A stretch of DNA of 64,000 nucleotides, taken from contig NZ_JAGIAG010000002.1 of NCBI RefSeq assembly GCF_017744955.1, positions 434,001-498,000 on the forward strand, in the 5' to 3' direction. Under the pieces are notes generated by a model. That model searched no databases, was not told the DNA's origin, and saw only the letters and a list, made by a program, of their open reading frames with translations. Positions 11,170 through 21,864 of the stretch are shown piece after piece. The translations under genes were made by a program, and so were the position numbers. Positions within the stretch are counted from its first letter, which is position 1. Every line of letters begins with the position of its first letter. The stretch is from Dokdonella sp. Lineage in GTDB: Bacteria; Pseudomonadota; Gammaproteobacteria; Xanthomonadales; Rhodanobacteraceae.

Positions 11170-11291
11170 CGCTTCCGGCAGGGGCGGACTAGGTTGACCG
11201 GGTTCCACAGTCGGTGCCACGGGGCGGCGTCCCAGTCGGGAAGCGGCTCCGCGGCAGGTTTGCGAACCCCCTTGTCAGGAGTCAGCCCGCA

Positions 11292-12935
11292 ATGCGCCTC
11301 ACCCCGTACGCCGCCGCCATCACCCTGATCGCCTGCGCTTCCGCCCAGGCCGGTGAATTCATTCCGCTCCAGACCGAACTCGGTCAGGCCACCAAGTTTT
11401 CGCAGAACGGCGAATACCTTTCGATCTTCGTGAACGGCAGCGGCGGTGCGCGCTGGATCCGCGCCACGGGCGCGGAGGAGCCGATCTCCGGCCTCAACTC
11501 CCTCAACGGAATCAACAATCTCGGCACCGTGTCCGGCTCGGTACCGGTCGGCGGCGGCGCCGACAACGGCGGCACGGACGTGCCGGCGCTGTCCGCGCTG
11601 GGCGCGACGGCACCGACCGAAATGCCGCTGCCGGCCGATACGCAGAACGCCGACGTCTACGACGTTTCCGACGACGGCTCCGCGGTCGGCCTGACCTGGG
11701 CCACCGACTGGAGCGTGGCCCGCGCCTACTACTTTTCCGCCAGCCAGAACGCGATCGCGGTGCTGCCGGTCGACGATCCGGACGAAGGTTCGCGCGGCAA
11801 CTCGATCAGCGCCGACGGCAGCGTGATCGCCGGCTGGAACGACGATCCGACCACCGGCTTCCGCCGCGGCGTGGTGTGGATCGGCCTGGTGCCGACCTAT
11901 CCGACCGCGACGATCGGCGCCGATACCTACAACGTCGGCGAAGCGTCCGCCGTCAGCGGCAACGGCCAATGGGTGGTCGGCAGCAACTATCCGAGCGACA
12001 CCGGCGCGGCCTCCTGGCGCCTCAACGTCCAGACCGGCGAGCTGACCGAGATTCCGGTCATGCCGTTCGCGTTCGGCATCAGCGACGACGGCAAGACCGT
12101 GGTCGGCGCCAGTGGGTTCTTCGACGTTCCGCCGCGCGCGGCGTACATCTGGACCGAGGAAGGTGGCAGCCAGCTGCTGACCGACTACATGACGGCGAAG
12201 GGCATCGAATATCCGTCGGACTGGGGTTTCGAAGGCGGCCTGACGGCGATCTCCGGCGACGGCGACACGGTCGCCGGCTGGACCCGCGTCAGTCCCAACG
12301 GCTTGCAGTCGTTCATCGTCACCGGCATCAGCGCACCGGCCGATTCGATCTTCAAGGACGGCTTCGACGGTGCGCCGCCGCTCAATCCGGTGCTCGACTC
12401 GGGCTTCGAGCAGAGCCTCGGCGGCTCGGGGCCATGGGCGTCGACCTCGACCAACTTCGGCGTCGCGCTGTGCAGCATTTCGATGTGTGGCGACGGCGGC
12501 GGCAGCGCCGGCGCGCATTCGGGCAGTGCCTGGGCCTGGTTCGGCGGCGCCGAAGAGGCGGCGGAGGAGAGCACGGTCTCCCAGTCGGTGACGATTCCGG
12601 CCGGCGGACCGCAGTACCTGAACTTCTGGCTGTGGATCGGCGCCGTCAACGGCAGCGACTCGGTGCTCACGGTCAGCGTAGACGGCACCGAGGTGGCTTC
12701 CTATCCGGAGCCGCCGGAAGCCGAAGCCGGTTACACGCAGCGCAGCGTGGACATCAGCGCGTATGCCGACGGCGCCGCGCACACGATCGAGTTCCGCTAC
12801 TCGGAGACGGCCGGGATCATGTCCAACTACAGCCTCGACGACGTGACGATCGATGCGACGCAGCCGACGTTGCGTGCGCCGGTCCGTGCGTCGAAGACGC
12901 CGGACGCCGCCACGGCGACGCGCAAGCGCCACTGA
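11292..12935 (+). CDS. Secreted HAF-repeat protein with C-terminal jelly-roll-like domain (paralog 1)
   Basis: A 547-residue protein with signal peptide MRLTPYAAAITLIACASAQA. Residues about 20-345 form repeats of the HAF type (S-x-DGxxVxG): VSDDGSAVGL, ISADGSVIAGW, VSGNGQWVVGS, ISDDGKTVVGA, ISGDGDTVAGW, each followed by a W/Y-rich strand. This resembles a beta-propeller. At 353-359 lies IFKDGFD, then a second module of about 160 residues (NPVLDSGFEQ... YLNFWLWIG... IEFRYSET... SLDDVTID) resembling carbohydrate-binding or MAM-like jelly rolls. It is alignable over its full length with the next gene and has an 11-bp-phased octamer array upstream. Function unknown; extracellular or outer-surface location is inferred. 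Confidence 0.8.
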   Translation: MRLTPYAAAITLIACASAQAGEFIPLQTELGQATKFSQNGEYLSIFVNGSGGARWIRATGAEEPISGLNSLNGINNLGTVSGSVPVGGGADNGGTDVPALSALGATAPTEMPLPADTQNADVYDVSDDGSAVGLTWATDWSVARAYYFSASQNAIAVLPVDDPDEGSRGNSISADGSVIAGWNDDPTTGFRRGVVWIGLVPTYPTATIGADTYNVGEASAVSGNGQWVVGSNYPSDTGAASWRLNVQTGELTEIPVMPFAFGISDDGKTVVGASGFFDVPPRAAYIWTEEGGSQLLTDYMTAKGIEYPSDWGFEGGLTAISGDGDTVAGWTRVSPNGLQSFIVTGISAPADSIFKDGFDGAPPLNPVLDSGFEQSLGGSGPWASTSTNFGVALCSISMCGDGGGSAGAHSGSAWAWFGGAEEAAEESTVSQSVTIPAGGPQYLNFWLWIGAVNGSDSVLTVSVDGTEVASYPEPPEAEAGYTQRSVDISAYADGAAHTIEFRYSETAGIMSNYSLDDVTIDATQPTLRAPVRASKTPDAATATRKRH

Positions 12936-12945
12936 TCGCGCGGCA

Positions 12946-12971
12946 CCGACGGACGGCTAGCCGTCCGTCGG
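12946..12971. repeat. Perfect 26-bp palindrome after the first HAF gene
   Basis: The half-site CCGACGGACGGCT is followed directly by its exact reverse complement. It starts 10 bp after the stop codon and has no T-run. A related hairpin with the same CCGACGGACG arm follows the second paralog (14855-14886), so the element belongs to the duplicated unit. It could act as an RNA 3' stabiliser, or as half of the termination signal with the hairpin at 13000. Confidence 0.75.
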
Positions 12972-12999
12972 GACCTCATGCGACGGGAGGCACCTGGAA

Positions 13000-13025
13000 A
13001 GCCGAGGCGTGAGCCTCGGCTTTTT
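13000..13025 (+). terminator. Intrinsic terminator of the first HAF gene
   Basis: Stem AGCCGAGGC (13000-13008), loop GTGA, stem GCCTCGGCT (13013-13021), then TTTT. A classical rho-independent terminator, 65 bp after the stop codon. Confidence 0.92.
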
Positions 13026-13131
13026 CCTTGCCTGTCGCGTCGTTCGGGAATCGTGAAATCGCATCGGAAACGCATGCGGCGATAGCGCGTCGGGAGCGGC
13101 CGATGTGCGGCTTGATCGGGTTCGCAGACGC

Positions 13132-13161
13132 CGAGAATGCTGCGCGAACGCGGCGCGAAGC
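13132..13161 (+). promoter_or_regulatory. Three octamers at 11-bp phase upstream of the second HAF gene
   Basis: CGAGAATG (13132), CGCGAACG (13143) and CGCGAAGC (13154) lie head to tail at exactly 11 bp. They are degenerate copies of the CGCGAATG boxes before the other HAF genes. Exactly 18 bases after the last copy comes ACTAG (13180-13184), the same spacing as after the last box of the first paralog. The start codon is 105 bp past the array. Operator function is inferred. Confidence 0.55.
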
Positions 13162-13266
13162 GCATTCCCTCCAAGGCCAACTAGCGTGGGCGGACGCGAG
13201 AAGCGCGGGGCATGTGCTCCGGTTTCCGCGGCCTTCCCGTGCTTCGCGTCAAGGAGTCGGCTCACC

Positions 13267-14835
13267 ATGCGCGTTTCTCCCTATCTCGCCGCCGTCGCGA
13301 CGATCGCCAGCGGTTCGGTCTTCGCGGCCGGCGAATTCATCCCGCTCGACACCGCCGACGGACAGGCGACGCAGTTTTCGCAGAACGGGCAATACCTCGC
13401 GATCTCCACCGGCGACGCCGGCGGTGCGCGCTGGATCCGCGCGAGCGGCGTGGAAGAACCTATCACCGGGATGAACTATCTGAACGGCATCAACAACCTC
13501 GGCGCGATCTCCGGCTCGCTGATCGCGGGCGGCGGCACCGACGCGCCGGCGCTGTCACCGCTCGGCGCCGGCGCCCCGACGGCGCTGCCGCTGCCGGTCG
13601 ATCTGCAGAACGCCGGCGTCGACGACGTCGCCGACGACGGCTCGGCGGTCGGGCTGGCCTGGATGAGCGACTGGAGCGTCGCCAGGGCCTACTACTACTC
13701 GGCGGCCGACGGCGCGGTGACGCCGTTGCCGGTCGCCTCGCCGGAAGCGCCGTCGCGCGCGAGCTCGATCAGCGCCGACGGCCACGTGATTGCCGGCTGG
13801 AACGACGAGCCGGCGTCGGGTTTCCGGCGCGGCGTGGTGTGGAAGGACGGTGTCGCGACGTATCCGGTCGTCACCCTCGACGGGGGTGAGTACAACGTCG
13901 GCGAGGGCGCGGCGGTCAGCGGCAACGGTCGCTGGGTGGTCGGTCATTTCCATCCGCGCGACAAGTCGTCGGGCTCCTGGCGGCTGGACGTCGAGACCGG
14001 CGAAGTCGTCGAGATTCCGTCGATGCCGTTCGCGTTCGGCGTCAGCGACGACGGCAGGACGGTGGTCGGTTCCGGTTCGTATTTCCTGTACCCGCCGCGC
14101 GCGCCCTACGTCTGGACCGAGGCCGGCGGCACCGAACTGCTGACCGACTATCTGGCGGCGCGCGCGATCGCCTATCCGTCCGATTGGGGCTTCGAAGGCG
14201 GACTCACCGCCGTCTCCGGCGACGGCCTCGCGGTCGCAGGCTGGACGCGCACCAGCCCGAGCGGCATGCGGTCGTTCGTGGTGACCGGCATCGACGCGCC
14301 GGTCGACGCGGTCTTCGACAACGGTTTCGACGGTGCGCCGGCGTCCAATCCGGTTGCCGACCCGGGCTTCGAGGGCAGCATCAACGGCGATGGTCCGTGG
14401 ACCTCGACCTCGAGCGTCCGCGGCTCGGCGATCTGCGCGGTGGTGTTCTGCGGCGACGGCCTCGGCACGGCGGGGCCGCACCGTGGCCCGATCTGGGCCT
14501 GGCTCGGCGGCGTGGAAGGCTCGGCCGAGGAGTCGACCGTCTCGCAGCGGCTGAGGATTCCGTCCGGCGCGCCGCGCTACCTCAATTTCTGGCTGTGGAT
14601 CGGCCTGGTCAACGGCAGCGATTCGATGATGACGGTGCGCATCGACGGCGTGGAGGTGGCGTCCTATCCGGAACCGGCCAACGCCGAGGACGGCTACACG
14701 CAGCGCAGCGTGGACATCGGCGCGTACGCCGACGGCGCCGAGCACACGATCCAATTCCGCTACACCGAAAGCGCCGGGCGGATCTCCAACTACGGCCTGG
14801 ACGACGTCACGATCGACGCGGAACCGGCGCCGTAG
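13267..14835 (+). CDS. Secreted HAF-repeat protein with C-terminal jelly-roll-like domain (paralog 2)
   Basis: A 522-residue tandem paralog of the preceding gene, alignable end to end. The signal peptide is MRVSPYLAAVATIASGSVFA; then GEFIPLDTADGQATQFSQNG (first paralog: GEFIPLQTELGQATKFSQNG). Propeller-type repeats follow: VADDGSAVGL, ISADGHVIAGW, VSGNGRWVVGH, VSDDGRTVVGS, VSGDGLAVAGW. The boundary motif here is VFDNGFD at 349-355, then the same jelly-roll-like module (YLNFWLWIG, SLDD-equivalent GLDDVTID). Each gene has its own octamer array and downstream hairpin, so the whole transcription unit was duplicated. Function unknown. The start ATG at 13267 follows GGAGTCGGCTCACC. Confidence 0.8.
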   Translation: MRVSPYLAAVATIASGSVFAAGEFIPLDTADGQATQFSQNGQYLAISTGDAGGARWIRASGVEEPITGMNYLNGINNLGAISGSLIAGGGTDAPALSPLGAGAPTALPLPVDLQNAGVDDVADDGSAVGLAWMSDWSVARAYYYSAADGAVTPLPVASPEAPSRASSISADGHVIAGWNDEPASGFRRGVVWKDGVATYPVVTLDGGEYNVGEGAAVSGNGRWVVGHFHPRDKSSGSWRLDVETGEVVEIPSMPFAFGVSDDGRTVVGSGSYFLYPPRAPYVWTEAGGTELLTDYLAARAIAYPSDWGFEGGLTAVSGDGLAVAGWTRTSPSGMRSFVVTGIDAPVDAVFDNGFDGAPASNPVADPGFEGSINGDGPWTSTSSVRGSAICAVVFCGDGLGTAGPHRGPIWAWLGGVEGSAEESTVSQRLRIPSGAPRYLNFWLWIGLVNGSDSMMTVRIDGVEVASYPEPANAEDGYTQRSVDIGAYADGAEHTIQFRYTESAGRISNYGLDDVTIDAEPAP

Positions 14836-14854
14836 CGCGCCGATCATTCCGCTC

Positions 14855-14926
14855 GCCGACGGACGGGCGCCGCGTCGTCCGTCGGCCAACGAGCATGGTC
14901 GACGCCTGGCCGAAGCAGGCGTCGAC
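14855..14926 (+). repeat. Two strong hairpins after the second HAF gene
   Basis: The first hairpin pairs GCCGACGGACG (14855-14865) with CGTCCGTCGGC (14876-14886) around a 10-base loop. The second pairs GTCGACGCCT (14898-14907) with AGGCGTCGAC (14917-14926) around nine bases. Neither has a T-run. The first shares its arm with the palindrome after the first paralog. Confidence 0.7.
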
Positions 14927-14942
14927 TCCTGCAAGCCGGGGC

Positions 14943-17813
<2,871 letters not shown>

Positions 17814-17832
17814 GGAGGCGTCCGGAATACGG

Positions 17833-17852
17833 AAAACGTGCGAAGCCGCACG
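17833..17852 (-). terminator. Intrinsic terminator, expression platform of the glycine riboswitch
   Basis: On the minus strand CGTGCG-GCTT-CGCACG (17852-17837) is followed by TTTT (17836-17833), directly after aptamer 2 and before gcvP. This fits a transcriptional ON switch in which glycine binding disfavours the terminator, as known for tandem glycine riboswitches. The stem is short (6 bp), so strength is uncertain. Confidence 0.7.
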
Positions 17853-17858
17853 CGGGCG

Positions 17859-18028
17859 CCCCTCTGTCCTTTTGCCTGAGAGTTTGGAAGCTCGCGCTTC
17901 TTGCCCCTTCGGCGCCGGCGCGCGTTCGCGCGACCGATCTCTCCAGAGTGTGTGCACGCGCCGGTCAGGAGCCTGAGCGATTACGGGCGTTGCGCCTTCG
18001 GCAGCGGCTGGAGCCGCTTCTCCCGGGG
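17859..18028 (-). ncRNA. Tandem glycine riboswitch controlling gcvP
   Basis: Two glycine aptamers in tandem on the minus strand. Aptamer 1 (about 18028-17961) carries CGGGAGAAGC, GCCGAAGGCGCAA and GCTCAGGCTCCTGAC. Aptamer 2 (about 17948-17859) carries CTCTGGAGAGATCGG, GCCGAAGGGGCAA and the strongly conserved CTCAGGCAAAAGGACAGAGG. The short linker (GGCGCGTGCACACA) between them is typical of the cooperative architecture. It leads through a small terminator hairpin to gcvP, so free glycine should turn on its own degradation. Confidence 0.97.
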
Positions 18029-18075
18029 CGTGCATCGACGCGCGAGTATAGCCGGTTGGCGCGTCGGCGCGCGCG

Positions 18076-18108
18076 CCGCACTCCGTCCCTGGCGGGGACG
18101 GAGTGCGG
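18076..18108. repeat. 14-bp perfect GC-rich stem after the metalloprotease gene
   Basis: CCGCACTCCGTCCC (18076-18089) pairs perfectly with GGGACGGAGTGCGG (18095-18108) around five bases. It starts 14 bp past the stop of the minus-strand metalloprotease gene. No T-run follows on either strand. Probably a transcript 3'-end structure. Confidence 0.7.
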
Positions 18109-18122
18109 CGGCGGTGGTCAGG

Positions 18123-21100
18123 TCACGGCGTGCGCGATTCGAAGCCGTCCGCGAAGATGCGGTCGTTCGAGCAGGTGACGGCCACGTCGGTCACGTTCGC
18201 CGCGGCGATCGTGCCGCTGCCTTGCGCGATCGAGCACAGCGAGCCGGCTGGCTGGCTGGCGACGGTGACGTCGTACGCGGTGCCGTCGGCCAGGCCGATC
18301 GGGAACGTGAACGCGCCGTCGCCGACGATCGGCAATGTCTGCGCGCCGTCGTTCAACGACAGGATCAGGCCGGTGCCGAGCAGGCCGCCGACATTGCCGC
18401 CGACGGTGTAGGTCGACGTCGCATCGGCGACGGTGACGGTGTAGTCCTCGGCCTGGCCCCATCCCTCGGTATTGCACGCCGCCGGATAGCTGACCGACGA
18501 GGAATACTTCTTGATCACGCGCATGCGCGTGTTGCCGGTCAGTGCGGTGGCGGGAACGGCGACCGTGTTGGTGGCCTGGACGGCGTCCGTACCGGTCGAA
18601 TTGGCGATCGCGCCGATGTTGTAGCCCTCGCCGCTGTCGAAGCTGCCGTTGTGGTTCCAGTCGATGTAGGCCGAGACGTAGGTGGTGAAGTTGCCGGCCG
18701 TATTGCCCTTGACCGCGATCGTGGCGGCGACGCCGCGGGTGAGGCTGCCGACGATCGCGGTGAAGTCCTCGAGCGCGGGCGAGCCGTCGACGGTCGGGCT
18801 GCTGGTGTTGTCGATGCCGCCGATCGTCACGCGCGTGATCGGTTCGACCGCGTTGGAGAACGCCGCCACGCAGTACGGCTCGGGGAAGGTCACGCCGGTC
18901 GTGAACGAAAACACCGGCGAGGTCGCGCTGTCGCCGCAGGGGCTGTTCGCCTTGACGCGCCAGTAGTAGGTGGTCAGCGGCTGCAGCGGCGTCGCCGGCG
19001 TCCAGGTCGCCGCGCTCGGCTCGCCGGTCGCGACGATGGTGGTGAAGCCGGAATCGCTGGCGACTTCGATCGTGTAGGTCAGCGCGGCGGGATCCGTCGC
19101 CCAGGTGAAGGTCGGCTGGCGCGCCACGTCGGCGGCGGCGTCGGCCGGCGCGGTCAGGCTCGGCGTCGCCGGCGTGCCGCTGGTCGTCTGCAACTGCACC
19201 GTGACGGAATGGCCGGGGCTGTCCGTGGCGGTGCCGGCGACCGTGATCGTCGAGGTACCGGCCGCGGCGCTGCCGGACGCGGTCTGGGTCAGCATCGCGC
19301 TGGTGCCCGGGACGACCGGGTTCGGCGTGAAGCTCGCGGTGACGCCGGCCGGCAGGCCGCTCGCGTTCAGCGTCACCGGATTGGCGAAGCTCATCTGCGA
19401 ACCGATGTCGATCGTGTAGCTCGCGCTGCCGGGTGCGCAGGTCGTCTGCGTCGGATTCGGTACGCTGAGCGAGAAGTCCGGTGCGTCTGCCGAGCAGACC
19501 GGTCGCGTGCCGCAGGCGATGTCGTGCGCCTTGAACGCGTCCCAGATGCGGCAGGCGTTCGGCGTGCCGTTGGCGAGGTTGCCGTCGTCGTCGTCCGCGG
19601 CGAGATACACCGTGTACCAGTTGTTCGCGCCGCAGCCGTCCACTTGCGCCGCGGGACTGCACTGGCCGCCGGAGGTCACGCGATAGGCGCTCTTGGACGG
19701 GATCAGCGAGCCGTACCAGATGCGATCCATCTCCTGCCAGCCTTCGCTCTCGCCGAACTTGTCGACTAGCGCCTGCGCCAGATCCCAGTTCGCCGAGCCG
19801 GCGATGTAGCTCTCGCAATGGCCTTCGTAGCCCATCGGACCCTGGTACGGGAAGATGCCGAATTGCAGGTACGGGCAGCTCCAGCGATCGCAGTCGATGC
19901 CGCCGTTGTCGATGACCGTCGAGGGCTTGGCGGTGACCGCCGCGCCGTGCGTGCTGAACGCGCCGAGGTCGCGCACGCCGGTGCAGGTGGCCTCGCAGTT
20001 GCGGCAGGGGACGCCGGGCGTGAAGTTCTTGCCTATGCAGGCGTCCTTCGTCTCGAGGAAGGCGAACGTGTCGCCGACCGCTTCGCCGCTGCCGTTCTCG
20101 CTGGCGGCGCCGCCGGTGTTGGTGTCCATGCCGTGACCCCATTCGTGCAGGAACACGGCCGCGATCTCGCCGGTGTTGGAACAGCCGCCGCCGGACTTGA
20201 AGAAGTTCACCGTGGTGCCGTCCCAGCCGGCGTTGCACTGGTCGTTGACGTTCATGTTCGCGGTGACCTTGCTCGCCAGCCACGGCAGGGTCGGGTGGTA
20301 GGTCGCCGCTTTGCGGTTGATGTTGGTCAGGTGGTAGAAGCCGGTACGCGAGGCGTGCGTGTTGCCGGCGCCGCCGACGCCGGGCGTGACGCAGTCGGTG
20401 CCGCCGCTGGTGCCGAGCGCGAGGTTGCCGTCGGTCGAATTCGACAGCGAGATCGCGCCGCAGTTGTCGGACATCTTGAAGTACTTGCCGTCCAGGGCGG
20501 TCGTCGCGGCGCCGCCGCTGTAGTCGTAGATGCCGAGCGCGTCGGTGACCTTGGCGCCGCCGTTGGTGACCGCGGCGAACGGCATCGGCTCGACGACTTC
20601 CGGATCGGTGTTGGTGGTCGGGTAGATGCCGCCGCTGACGGTGGCGTCGGCGTAGACGGCGAGGTTGCGCACCTCGATGACCGAGCCGGTGTGCGCGTCG
20701 AACAGCACCTGGTACGTCACGTCGTCGTCGTTGACGCGGAACACGAAGCGCCAGGCCAGGCGATGCACGTAGCCGGCACCGGTCGCGCCGGTGTAGATCT
20801 CGGCCGTCTTCTCGCCGCTCGGCGCGCCCGGCAGCAGCACCAGTTCGCCGGCTTCGCGCGTCTCCACGACCTCGGTACCGGCCGGGAAGGCGAGTTCCTG
20901 CCAGGCCGCCTTGAACGCGTCCGCGCGTGCGATCGACGGACGCGTGTCGACGCGCACCGGGGCGACCATTTCCTCGCCGAACTGCACGACGTTGCCGTGC
21001 GAGATGCGGAAGAACAGGTTCGCGCGATCCACCCGCACGCCGCCGGCGTACTGCGCGAATTCGACGAACCAGTGCGTATCGCCCTTGCCGTAGGCGGTGC

Positions 21101-21605
21101 TGGCGGGATCGAGGCGGAACTCCAGGCCGCGCGTCTGCAGCAGGTCGTCGTTCGCGGCGATGAAGTCGCGCAGCTTCGTTTCGACGACGGCGAGATCGAT
21201 CGTCGCGTCGGCGGCGAGGCCGAGGCTCGCCGCGGTGAGGGAGTTGCCCTTGCCCGGCAGCAGCGGAACGCCGCTGCCCTGGATCAGGTTGGGTCGATCC
21301 GAGCGCCGGTCCCAGCGCAGCTCCCAGCTGCCGCCCTGCCGCTGCAGGAATTCGGCCGCGCCGGTCTTCATCGGTACGTAGCGGCCGGGCGCGAGTTCGA
21401 GACTCGGCTCCAGATCCGGCTGGACGCTCAATTCCGGCGCGAGGAACGGGCGCGACAGCTTGGTCTTCAGGCCCTGGTTCGAGTCGACCGGCTGGATGGC
21501 CGAGACGGGCGCGGCGAGCGCGATGCACAACGTCGCCGCGAAAGCGGCAAGGAACCACTTGCCCTGGCCGCTCTTGGCGCGGCCGGGTCTGCAACCCAGT
21601 TTCAT
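18123..21605 (-). CDS. Large secreted zinc metalloprotease, HEXXH type, modular
   Basis: A 1160-residue secreted protein. The signal peptide follows MKLGCRPGRAKSGQG (hydrophobic stretch WFLAAFAATLCIALAAPVSA). A propeptide-like region (about 25-330) carries RDFIAANDDLL and a PepSY/FTP-like fold (THWFVEFAQYAGGVRVDRAN). The catalytic zinc motif is HEWGHGMD at 487-494, with downstream GSGEAVGD supplying a likely third ligand (E). The middle is Cys-rich. The C-terminal third has Ig/Fn3-like modules (SLTAPADAAADVARQPTFTW), a GEVED-like domain (WGQAEDYTV) and the extreme C-terminus RIFADGFESRTP. The layout resembles M36 fungalysins, but I only claim a HEXXH metalloprotease. ATG at 21603-21605 follows GGGGAG by nine bases. 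Confidence 0.85.
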   Translation of the reverse strand: MKLGCRPGRAKSGQGKWFLAAFAATLCIALAAPVSAIQPVDSNQGLKTKLSRPFLAPELSVQPDLEPSLELAPGRYVPMKTGAAEFLQRQGGSWELRWDRRSDRPNLIQGSGVPLLPGKGNSLTAASLGLAADATIDLAVVETKLRDFIAANDDLLQTRGLEFRLDPASTAYGKGDTHWFVEFAQYAGGVRVDRANLFFRISHGNVVQFGEEMVAPVRVDTRPSIARADAFKAAWQELAFPAGTEVVETREAGELVLLPGAPSGEKTAEIYTGATGAGYVHRLAWRFVFRVNDDDVTYQVLFDAHTGSVIEVRNLAVYADATVSGGIYPTTNTDPEVVEPMPFAAVTNGGAKVTDALGIYDYSGGAATTALDGKYFKMSDNCGAISLSNSTDGNLALGTSGGTDCVTPGVGGAGNTHASRTGFYHLTNINRKAATYHPTLPWLASKVTANMNVNDQCNAGWDGTTVNFFKSGGGCSNTGEIAAVFLHEWGHGMDTNTGGAASENGSGEAVGDTFAFLETKDACIGKNFTPGVPCRNCEATCTGVRDLGAFSTHGAAVTAKPSTVIDNGGIDCDRWSCPYLQFGIFPYQGPMGYEGHCESYIAGSANWDLAQALVDKFGESEGWQEMDRIWYGSLIPSKSAYRVTSGGQCSPAAQVDGCGANNWYTVYLAADDDDGNLANGTPNACRIWDAFKAHDIACGTRPVCSADAPDFSLSVPNPTQTTCAPGSASYTIDIGSQMSFANPVTLNASGLPAGVTASFTPNPVVPGTSAMLTQTASGSAAAGTSTITVAGTATDSPGHSVTVQLQTTSGTPATPSLTAPADAAADVARQPTFTWATDPAALTYTIEVASDSGFTTIVATGEPSAATWTPATPLQPLTTYYWRVKANSPCGDSATSPVFSFTTGVTFPEPYCVAAFSNAVEPITRVTIGGIDNTSSPTVDGSPALEDFTAIVGSLTRGVAATIAVKGNTAGNFTTYVSAYIDWNHNGSFDSGEGYNIGAIANSTGTDAVQATNTVAVPATALTGNTRMRVIKKYSSSVSYPAACNTEGWGQAEDYTVTVADATSTYTVGGNVGGLLGTGLILSLNDGAQTLPIVGDGAFTFPIGLADGTAYDVTVASQPAGSLCSIAQGSGTIAAANVTDVAVTCSNDRIFADGFESRTP

Positions 21606-21738
21606 CGAGGTCAACTCCCCATGCGATCGCCACGGCCGGAAGAGGGCGCCGCGGCCTTCGTCCAGGCGGTTCCCGTTTTTTCCCCGCGGGAACCTGCGCG
21701 CGGATCGTACACCGGACGCGCGAACGAAGAACCCGCCT
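21520..21738 (-). repeat. Direct repeat copy A: promoter and signal-peptide region of the metalloprotease
   Basis: This stretch (leader, ribosome-binding site, start and first about 28 codons) is clearly repeated at about 23685-23894 in the same orientation. Exact shared blocks include CGTCGCCGCGAAAGCGGCAA, GGCGCGGCCGGGTCTGCAAC and GAACCTGCGCGCGGATCGTA. The two copies bracket the LysR/ABM/GFA genes. Confidence 0.88.
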
Positions 21739-21748
21739 TAGGGCGGGG
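21731..21748 (-). terminator. Terminator of the LysR gene
   Basis: CCCGCC (21732-21737) pairs with GGCGGG (21742-21747) around TTAG. On the minus strand the stem is followed by TTCTTCG. It lies about 115 bp beyond the LysR stop codon, ahead of the metalloprotease promoter. Confidence 0.55.
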
Positions 21749-21864
21749 CCACGGCAATGCGTCCGCGTACGCTGCTCGGGGGCGGCGATGTGCGGGTGTG
21801 TCAGGCGATTGCGGTCCCGCGCTGGTGAATCGCCGGAGGCGGTCGAGACCGCTCGCGAGCCCCG

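Larger units (their letters stand above)
12936..13266 (+). other. Intergenic region between the two HAF paralogs
   Basis: 331 bp without a supported gene. It holds, in order, a perfect 26-bp palindrome just after the upstream stop (12946-12971), an intrinsic terminator (13000-13025), and the 11-bp-phased octamer array (13132-13161). AACTAG (13179-13184) is a possible -10 region. GGAGTCGG lies just before the downstream ATG. Confidence 0.7.

Noticed and set aside
18123..21605. Assigning the metalloprotease firmly to family M36 (fungalysin).
   Set aside because: HEXXH and the propeptide-like region fit, but family-defining motifs cannot be verified by reading alone.
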